DNA of 5,376 nucleotides, from assembly GCA_002471345.1 (NCBI GenBank), contig DKPS01000089.1:1-5376 (forward strand), read 5' to 3'. Numbering within the stretch: position 1 is the first letter of the stretch; each line of letters opens with the position of its first letter. The notes beneath the pieces are model-generated. The model searched no databases and was not told where the DNA came from. It saw nothing but the letters and a program-made list of their open reading frames with translations. Source of the DNA: Saprospiraceae bacterium UBA7328 (GTDB lineage Bacteria; Bacteroidota; Bacteroidia; Chitinophagales; Saprospiraceae). Positions 1 through 4,911 of the stretch are shown piece by piece. Both the position numbers and the translations under genes were made by a program.

Positions 1-36
1 ATCATTTTTGTTTTTTGGCAACGCGACATCACAACA

Positions 37-891
37 ATGAGTGAACAGGCTGGTTCGTCTCTTCTGACACCTGCGCCTTCACCTGCGGCTGAAAATGATG
101 ACAACGATGATGAAGCACCGGTCTGGCAACTCCCTGCTGCGTGGATGGCACAGGTTGATGAGATGGGACGAAACGAACTGGAAGACCTGGAGCGCGGTCT
201 TGTTGCGAGACGTGAGGAACTGAAAGATACGTTGCTAGACGTGGAAGCGTTTGATGATGCTGAAAAGGGTGCGTGGGCTGAACTACAGGAGATGTATGAG
301 AAGCACGGAGAGAGGGCAGTCAAAAAGATATGCGCTGGCATCTTCGCAGAAGTACAGATGCTGGATATCAAAGAACGTCGCCAGTTTGCTGATGCGTGTA
401 TGACAGAACTTTTGGAAGAAGAACAAAAAAAAGAGGAAGAGGAGGCACTGGCAAAAATTCGGCAAAAGTATGGGAAAAATCCAGACAATACAGGTGGGCT
501 TCGTCTGGCGAAAATTGTGAAGGAAAATGAGAACAAGAGAAAAAACTTGGGTTCAGCAGAAAAAAGTTTTTCTGCCAAGAAACAGAAAAGTGGAGAAAAA
601 ATACCTACTCCTCAACTCAAAACATTGGCTGCTCTTGGTTTGATTCCATCTTTGGACAAAAGTGAGGAAGAATACTACCAGATTATGAAGCAATTTTTGG
701 AAACGTGTGTTTCAGAAAATGAGAAAAAAAACAAGGTCAAGAAAGAGGAGTTTTTCCGTAATTTTGTGGAAGAAATACCTTGGTTGGCATCAAAAAGTTC
801 TGAGGAGAAAAACTTGTTTATTTCTCAGAACCATCCAGAAATTCATCTGAAATGGAGCGATGAAACAGAAAAATGGGAGGTTCTTAAATAA
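37..891 (+). CDS. Charged helical protein of unknown function, 284 aa
   Basis: I do not recognise this protein. Residues 1-28 are a Ser/Pro/Ala-rich and then Asp-rich disordered leader. Residues 38-145 look mostly helical and strongly charged, with a Glu/Lys run at 126-137 likely to form a coiled coil. Residues 164-189 are Lys-rich with an AKKQK cluster that could be a nuclear or DNA-binding signal. Residues 192-284 look like a separate folded module, with Trp at 249, 273 and 280. No signal peptide or membrane segment is visible. The ATG at 37 sits in a good eukaryotic context (ACAACA before ATG), but the frame stays open to the left edge, so an upstream start cannot be excluded. The stop codon overlaps an AATAAA. 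GC content is about 54% near the 5' end and about 33% near the 3' end by hand count, unlike the uniformly AT-rich minus-strand genes. It converges on the minus-strand array. A structural or regulatory viral protein is possible but not shown. Confidence 0.8.
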   Translation: MSEQAGSSLLTPAPSPAAENDDNDDEAPVWQLPAAWMAQVDEMGRNELEDLERGLVARREELKDTLLDVEAFDDAEKGAWAELQEMYEKHGERAVKKICAGIFAEVQMLDIKERRQFADACMTELLEEEQKKEEEEALAKIRQKYGKNPDNTGGLRLAKIVKENENKRKNLGSAEKSFSAKKQKSGEKIPTPQLKTLAALGLIPSLDKSEEEYYQIMKQFLETCVSENEKKNKVKKEEFFRNFVEEIPWLASKSSEEKNLFISQNHPEIHLKWSDETEKWEVLK

Positions 892-892
892 A
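887..892 (+). promoter_or_regulatory. AATAAA, possible polyadenylation signal
   Basis: A perfect AATAAA overlaps the TAA stop codon (889-891) of the plus-strand gene and lies just before the intergenic hairpin. This fits a eukaryotic-type mRNA 3' end, but in AT-rich DNA such a hexamer is easily met by chance. Confidence 0.35.
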
Positions 893-897
893 TTTCA

Positions 898-959
898 GGT
901 GAATTTTTTTTATGAAATTATTATATGTATGTATAATAATTTCGTGATTTTTCTTCACC
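898..959. terminator. Long stem-loop between two convergent genes
   Basis: The core is a perfect 12-bp inverted repeat: GAAATTATTATA (914-925) pairs with TATAATAATTTC (932-943) around a 6-base loop. T-G and A-T pairs extend it by about four positions to 910/947. After a symmetrical T-rich internal loop, an outer 6-bp stem GGTGAA (898-903) pairs with TTCACC (954-959). The structure fills the gap between the stop of the plus-strand gene (889-891) and the stop of the minus-strand gene (955-957), so it could mark transcript 3' ends for both. Hairpin-directed 3' ends are established for mimivirus transcripts; use of the same rule here is inference. Confidence 0.65.
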
Positions 960-1194
960 GGAGATTGTCAGTCCTATCAGGTTTTGGAGTCCAATCTAAA
1001 CGATTGTCACGAATATACTGTTTAGTTGTTTCTCCGAAATCTTTTAACCCCATAATCCATGAAACATATCTCAGATTTGCAGGGTCTTTGAGAACTTCAT
1101 GAGGTTTGCCTTTATACTTACCGAACATAATTGGAGTGGAATCATAGGCTATAAATGGTTTATCATATTTTGGTTGAGCACTTGAGTTTGACAT
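955..1194 (-). CDS. Small protein with ExoX C-terminal-like FGKYKG motif, 79 aa
   Basis: Residues 21-62 match the pattern I know from the small domain found at the C-terminus of ExoX-like exonucleases and in stand-alone short proteins (DUF3820-like): a hydrophobic residue, then FGKYKGK (24-30), a Glu at 33, and a Tyr/Trp pair (Y43, W46) in a helix. The family is linked to nucleic-acid processing, but the catalytic exonuclease domain is absent here, so this should be an accessory or binding protein rather than a nuclease. The N-terminal 20 residues and the tail after 62 look disordered. It is the last gene of the minus-strand array, starting 15 bases after the stop of the 52-residue gene and ending with TGA inside the outer arm of the convergent hairpin. 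A TATA-like TATAAATA lies 24 bases upstream of the ATG, inside the end of the previous gene. The assignment rests on motif recall only. Confidence 0.7.
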   Translation of the reverse strand: MSNSSAQPKYDKPFIAYDSTPIMFGKYKGKPHEVLKDPANLRYVSWIMGLKDFGETTKQYIRDNRLDWTPKPDRTDNLR

Positions 1195-1209
1195 TTTGGA
1201 TTAATACTT

Positions 1210-1368
1210 TTATTTATAGCCAAGATATTTTTTTTTATTTTTTTTCTCAATTTTTTTGACAACTTTTTTCATACGTTTTTGTAAATTAGTTTTTGGGATG
1301 AAAGTATCCCAATCTTTATCTGCTTGTCTCATACTCAGACAAAAATCACATTGACAAACAAAGTTCAT
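1210..1368 (-). CDS. 52-aa protein with Cys cluster and Lys-rich tail
   Basis: This short reading frame fills the gap between the 79- and 116-residue genes. It begins at ATG 1368 with MNFVCQCDFC, placing Cys at 5, 7 and 10, a possible metal-binding knuckle, although no fourth Cys or His ligand is present in the chain. Residues 11-30 include W20 and a TFIPKT stretch. Residues 31-52 are strongly basic, with a lysine at roughly every second position. A small nucleic-acid-binding protein, perhaps binding metal as a dimer, is the simplest reading. It starts 22 bases after the stop of the 116-residue gene and stops 15 bases before the next ATG, a fit to the array that supports it being real. Its stop codon overlaps an AATAAA on the minus strand. 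I do not recognise a family. Confidence 0.6.
   Translation of the reverse strand: MNFVCQCDFCLSMRQADKDWDTFIPKTNLQKRMKKVVKKIEKKNKKKYLGYK
1211..1218 (-). promoter_or_regulatory. TATA-box-like TATAAATA upstream of the 79-aa gene
   Basis: Read on the minus strand, TATAAATA begins 24 bases before the ATG at 1194 and overlaps the last codons and stop of the 52-residue gene. It matches the eukaryotic TATA consensus, but the Pol II spacing rule would place the transcript start at or just inside the ATG. The viral machinery may use shorter spacing, or the match may be a coincidence of AT-rich DNA. Confidence 0.3.
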
Positions 1369-1390
1369 TTATTATAATAGAAAAATTAAT

Positions 1391-1741
1391 TTATCGTCTT
1401 TGCATTCTTCTGAATTCTGGTCTTCTTCTCATGGCTGGATTAATTGTAACAGGTTGACCATCTTCATATATGAAAGTTTCAGGATATAATGGTCTATTGA
1501 ATGTTCTTGTTCTAAGAACTTGATCAAAATTTTCACGAACTTCATTTCTTTCTCTCACTTCAAGAAGTCTAGCTTCGTCTAAAATTCTTGATTGTATTTC
1601 TTTAGGTAAATCATAGAAAGAAGGAACAAGTGGATTTGCTCGTACAATAGGAACACTAGGGTTCTCTAATCTTTCAATACCAGTTGCATTAGCAATGCCT
1701 ACAACTTCTTCAATACTAGAATAGTCAATATTATCACTCAT
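1391..1741 (-). CDS. 116-aa protein of unknown function with Arg-rich tail
   Basis: No family is recognised. Residues 1-44 are acidic to neutral, with a Pro/Val-rich stretch at 28-41. Residues 45-77 (from LPKEIQSRILDEARLL onward) look like one or two amphipathic helices with alternating charges. Residues 103-116 form a compact basic tail with three arginine clusters (RRR, RR, RR). No signal peptide or membrane segment is seen. The basic tail suggests binding to DNA, RNA or an acidic partner, as in small virion core or packaging-associated proteins, but that is inference. It begins 44 bases after the polymerase stop codon and is probably expressed with it or from the AT-rich leader just upstream (a TATTTATTAATA stretch ends a few bases before the ATG). 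The array position, clean ATG and biased composition support a real gene. Confidence 0.75.
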   Translation of the reverse strand: MSDNIDYSSIEEVVGIANATGIERLENPSVPIVRANPLVPSFYDLPKEIQSRILDEARLLEVRERNEVRENFDQVLRTRTFNRPLYPETFIYEDGQPVTINPAMRRRPEFRRMQRR

Positions 1742-1785
1742 TTACTATTAATAAATATTTTAATCCAAAATGTAAATAAACTTAT

Positions 1786-4700
1786 TTAATACTCTTTGTA
1801 AAGTTCAGGATGAGAGTTAATTGTTCTTGTTTGCCTGTGAGCAGTAATTTTCATTACACCATAAAAATTCTTATTGAGCACAGCAAATTCTTTAACAACA
1901 TTTTTACCTGAATATACAGTCTTGTATAGTTCTTCATCAACAAGTACTACTTTAGAACCTTTTTCATCAATAGTAGATTTAGGAATACCTTTTACTTTAA
2001 AAACTTTACCATTATTAATACAATCTAAGTGATAGAACTTTTTACCAAGGAAATATGAATCACCTTGACTAACATGTTCTGCCTTGACAGAACCTAAACA
2101 ATCACTAATAATAACAGGATAGTCACCATCATAGTTATCTACATTTTCAATAAACTTTTTAGTATGCTTAGTATGGAAATAGATACTGTCTGTTTCTACA
2201 TGAATAATATCGTTACTATCATTAGGTAAGCATCTAATATATTCAAATAGCAATCTTTTGGAGTAGGAATATACCATTACTCCAGCAATAACATAAAGAT
2301 TTTGAACATCATCGTCAGTCTTTTTATTAAAGGCTACATTATTAACTAAATCTTTTTGTTTATCATCATCAGACTTATTCTTGTATTCAATTTGAAAGTA
2401 TTTACTTGGGTCTTCTACAAGCTTGCCAGTGAGAGAGTTAAGAAAGAGTTTAATAACACTTCTTAGAGCAGCATTATACTTTTCATCCTTTGTTTCTTTG
2501 AACATATCTTGTTCTGCTTTACTCTTGAATAAAACATCAACATATGTACCAAATAGTTGCTTAGAATTTAAATAAGATTTACTTACTAATCCAACTTTAA
2601 CATTGAATGATTTTAGTCCATAATGCTCAATGAGGTATTTAACCATCTCAGAATCAACATAAGCTTCTGAGATAGACTTATTATCCCATTTCAAAGACCC
2701 TCCACTCATTAATCCACAAACAGGCTTAAAATCATAGTCAGTTTGAAATTCCATATCAGTTAGGTGGTAGAACCCATGATTGTTTTTATCATATGTATGA
2801 GTCCAAAAACTTTTGCCAGATGGGATTTTCATATGCATCATAGCTGTAGGATATTGACTAGTAATATCAAATGAACTGACACTCTGAGTATGTTTTCCAG
2901 GCATATTACAATGACTAATACCTCCTCGCTTAAATTTACAGATAAAATCATAAGGAGTTAAGTCACTTTGTGGCCCGTCTCCGACGGCTAAGCCACTTTG
3001 TGTATATGGTTTTGTATCATAAAACTTTGTTAGGTTTTTCATATTATGAAACTTATCTTGTTTATGAATTGCCTTGACAATCTTCATAGATAATCCTCCA
3101 ATAGTTGTTGCAGAATTTAGAGAGCAAGTTTTTAGTAGATATCCACCCATTTTACCTATGATTGAAGTAGTTTCATGTTTGAACTTAGTCCAAATATGAT
3201 ATAGAGAAGTAGTATCACTTTCACAATATTGGACATATAATTTCCAAAAGTCAGGTTCAATTTTTTCAAGATTCATAAACTGTTCAAAAGTTAATTCAGG
3301 CTTATAAAAGCATAATTCCATATTAGTTAATTCTTTACCTTGGTATTCAAATGACTTAAGTTTTGCTTCTTTAATCTTGAAGGCTTTACATAAATTATCA
3401 AGACTATCAGTCATAAAACAACAACTATCTCTAAATACGTGTCCAAGGAATTGGATATCAATAATACTCGTTCCTCTTACTTTAATATCTGTATGTAGCA
3501 TCTCGCTCTCTGTTAAATTCATCATAATAAAATAAAAATCAAACTTAGCACCATTATGTGCGATACAAGTATAGTGTTTGTTTTGTTTGTGCTCATTAAT
3601 TAAAAAGTCAATGAATTGACGAGCACTGGATTTATCTTTGTTAGAAACTAATGTACTTGTACATAATTCCTTTGACCTGATTTTATTAACAGTCATAGAG
3701 CAAATAGTATCTTGGATATAATAAGACTTATTATCACCAACCATATCATACTTTTCTTTTTTTCGAGTTTCAAAATCAAATGTGATGAGGCCTCTTTGAA
3801 CTCTTTTTGATTTATCATTCTTAGTAAAATTATCAACAATCATGTAATGATCTTTATGGATAAGAATATAGTAATAATTCTCCATAACATGACTACTAAA
3901 TGTAGTATCAATGATTGACAGAATTTTGTCATTTGATTCAGTATAATGTTTATAAATTTTACCTAAATCATTTGCACTGATTTCACCTGAGGGTAATTTA
4001 AATAATTCTCTTACTTTGGTACATGAAGATAAATTAACACCTAACTTAATTAAACACTCTAGACCACAATTATTATAGTTAGACTTGGGATTAATGCAAT
4101 TAAATTCATACCAGTCACCTTTTACTTTTACATTTTTTTTCTCTTCTTGATTTCTATAACCTCCTGTTATTTTATTAACACTTAAGTAAGATGAGCCAAA
4201 AACATCACGATCATTTTTTGACATAGCATTCTGGCTTACAGTGTGGCTTTGAATAGTCCCATCATAGTTATTTCTTGATTTTCCATCATTCATCATAATA
4301 CCTTCAAACCAATTAGCAAAGTGTTTGGTATCATTAAATTTGAATTCTCTTTCTAATCCTTTGACTAATGCAGATTTAATCTTGAATTTAAATGCCTTAT
4401 TGTTTGCAATATTCTTCTTCTTAAGAAGTTTAGCAACTTCTCTATCCCAAATTTCCTTAGCAAATGCTTGCTCTTTAATCTTTAGAATTCCTTTCTTTGT
4501 CTCATATTGTTTATACTTCTTCTTCAATACTTTACCTTTAGCCCTTTTATCAAAAATTTTACTTGCTTTGATAAATCTACCTGTTTCTTCATTAAGAATA
4601 AAATCAAATTCTAACGGAAATGTCAAAACATATCCTGCTTTTACATCCCTTAAAAAACTTGTTGTTGGTTTACCGTTTTTGTAAACTTGCTTGCCTCTCT

Positions 4701-4827
4701 TATTTTGAGAAATTCTGTAGAGTAGTTCTCCAAATTTGTTGTATGTATATTTGATTTCTTCATCAACCATTTTATTATCACCAAGATAATTTTTATTTTT
4801 TTTAATTTTTTCATTCATTGAATTCAT
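1786..4827 (-). CDS. Protein-primed family B DNA polymerase with N-terminal protease-like module
   Basis: Replicative DNA polymerase with 3'-5' proofreading. ExoI is D351-F-E353, ExoII is HNGAKFD (424-430), and ExoIII is Y534-x3-D538. Polymerase motifs follow: a KFKRGG motif (631-636) at the place of phi29 YxGG; motif A with D654 and SxYP (657-660); motif B with K793 and NSxxGK; motif C as VETDS (877-881), where the first catalytic Asp is Glu878; and KxY as K930-F-Y932. Motif A-to-B (139 residues) and B-to-C (85) spacings are close to phi29, leaving room for the TPR1 and TPR2 insertions that define protein-primed enzymes. Ahead of the exonuclease lie a Lys-rich N-terminal region (1-239) that could hold a terminal protein, and a cysteine-protease-like module (240-334) with C254 and H327. 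At 1013 residues it is far longer than phi29 polymerase (about 570). The start is ATG 4827; M4 or M20 are alternatives, because a TATA-like element lies only 18 bases upstream. All Trp codons checked are TGG. Confidence 0.96.
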   Translation of the reverse strand: MNSMNEKIKKNKNYLGDNKMVDEEIKYTYNKFGELLYRISQNKRGKQVYKNGKPTTSFLRDVKAGYVLTFPLEFDFILNEETGRFIKASKIFDKRAKGKVLKKKYKQYETKKGILKIKEQAFAKEIWDREVAKLLKKKNIANNKAFKFKIKSALVKGLEREFKFNDTKHFANWFEGIMMNDGKSRNNYDGTIQSHTVSQNAMSKNDRDVFGSSYLSVNKITGGYRNQEEKKNVKVKGDWYEFNCINPKSNYNNCGLECLIKLGVNLSSCTKVRELFKLPSGEISANDLGKIYKHYTESNDKILSIIDTTFSSHVMENYYYILIHKDHYMIVDNFTKNDKSKRVQRGLITFDFETRKKEKYDMVGDNKSYYIQDTICSMTVNKIRSKELCTSTLVSNKDKSSARQFIDFLINEHKQNKHYTCIAHNGAKFDFYFIMMNLTESEMLHTDIKVRGTSIIDIQFLGHVFRDSCCFMTDSLDNLCKAFKIKEAKLKSFEYQGKELTNMELCFYKPELTFEQFMNLEKIEPDFWKLYVQYCESDTTSLYHIWTKFKHETTSIIGKMGGYLLKTCSLNSATTIGGLSMKIVKAIHKQDKFHNMKNLTKFYDTKPYTQSGLAVGDGPQSDLTPYDFICKFKRGGISHCNMPGKHTQSVSSFDITSQYPTAMMHMKIPSGKSFWTHTYDKNNHGFYHLTDMEFQTDYDFKPVCGLMSGGSLKWDNKSISEAYVDSEMVKYLIEHYGLKSFNVKVGLVSKSYLNSKQLFGTYVDVLFKSKAEQDMFKETKDEKYNAALRSVIKLFLNSLTGKLVEDPSKYFQIEYKNKSDDDKQKDLVNNVAFNKKTDDDVQNLYVIAGVMVYSYSKRLLFEYIRCLPNDSNDIIHVETDSIYFHTKHTKKFIENVDNYDGDYPVIISDCLGSVKAEHVSQGDSYFLGKKFYHLDCINNGKVFKVKGIPKSTIDEKGSKVVLVDEELYKTVYSGKNVVKEFAVLNKNFYGVMKITAHRQTRTINSHPELYKEY
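3826..4110 (-). other. Cysteine-protease-like (OTU/C39-like) module inside the polymerase
   Basis: This covers polymerase residues 240-334. NNCGLECLIKL (252-262) looks like a nucleophile motif with C254 at the start of a helix; it is followed by a VRELF helix (272-276), a SGEISANDLGKIY stretch (280-292), and a strand ending in H327-Y328 with D332 or N333 close behind. That order (Cys-helix, acidic helix, His-aromatic strand) is what OTU and related papain-like proteases show. Activity is unproven, and the match is by pattern only. Confidence 0.5.
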
Positions 4828-4834
4828 TAATCTG

Positions 4835-4845
4835 TTTTATATATA
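4835..4845 (-). promoter_or_regulatory. TATA-like element TATATATAAAA before the polymerase gene
   Basis: Read on the minus strand, TATATATAAAA begins 18 bases before the polymerase ATG at 4827. It is the best TATA match in the 84-base gap after the proline-rich gene. With usual Pol II spacing the transcript would begin near 4815, inside the annotated frame, which would favour the Met at residue 20 (4770). Shorter viral spacing would keep the annotated start. Confidence 0.35.
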
Positions 4846-4887
4846 CAACTATTTCTTTAAATCATTTTTATAATTTAAAGAATTTAA

Positions 4888-4911
4888 GTCCCGCAGGGAC
4901 CCACGAAGTGG
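4888..4911. terminator. Two abutting mini-hairpins after the proline-rich gene
   Basis: On the plus strand, GTCCC-GCA-GGGAC (4888-4900) is followed without a gap by CCAC-GAA-GTGG (4901-4911). Both are perfect stems with a three-base GNA loop closed by a C-G pair, a type known to be unusually stable in single-stranded DNA. They begin directly after the stop codon of the minus-strand proline-rich gene (4912-4914) and form a GC-rich island in very AT-rich surroundings. A transcript 3'-end or processing signal is the likeliest role. Confidence 0.5.

Noticed and set aside
1..36. Possible terminal inverted repeat or genome end at the left edge
   Set aside because: I found no matching inverted copy at the right edge, and the first gene's frame is open leftward; the window looks internal.
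283..465. Minus-strand 60-residue open frame inside the plus-strand gene
   Set aside because: It is a Phe/Leu-rich antisense reading of the Glu/Lys-rich coding strand, with no independent support.
860..1102. Plus-strand 80-residue open frame across the convergent junction
   Set aside because: It overlaps the end of one gene, the hairpin and the antisense of the FGKYKG gene; its composition looks non-coding.
1293..1312. 7-bp stem TTGGGAT/ATCCCAA with 6-base loop
   Set aside because: It lies inside the coding region of the 52-residue gene and has no positional logic; likely chance.
1369..1390. TCTA in AT-rich sequence upstream of the 52-residue gene, like the late promoter motif of CroV and Mavirus
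   Set aside because: Only this one gene shows it; the polymerase and the 116-residue gene lack it, so a virophage-type promoter cannot be claimed.
1191..1773. Exact 14-base inverted repeat ACATTTTGGATTAA at 1191-1204 (plus) and 1760-1773 (minus)
   Set aside because: Near two gene starts but at different positions relative to them (over one ATG, about 20 bases upstream of the other); one such match is not surprising in AT-rich DNA of this length.
4325..4684. Plus-strand 119-residue hydrophobic open frame
   Set aside because: It is antisense to the Lys-rich N-terminal region of the polymerase; its Leu/Phe-rich look follows from complementing Lys and Glu codons.
1786..4827. Mitochondrial linear plasmid with TGA read as Trp
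   Set aside because: Trp codons checked in the polymerase are TGG, no in-frame TGA interrupts the genes, and one gene ends at TGA, so the standard code fits.
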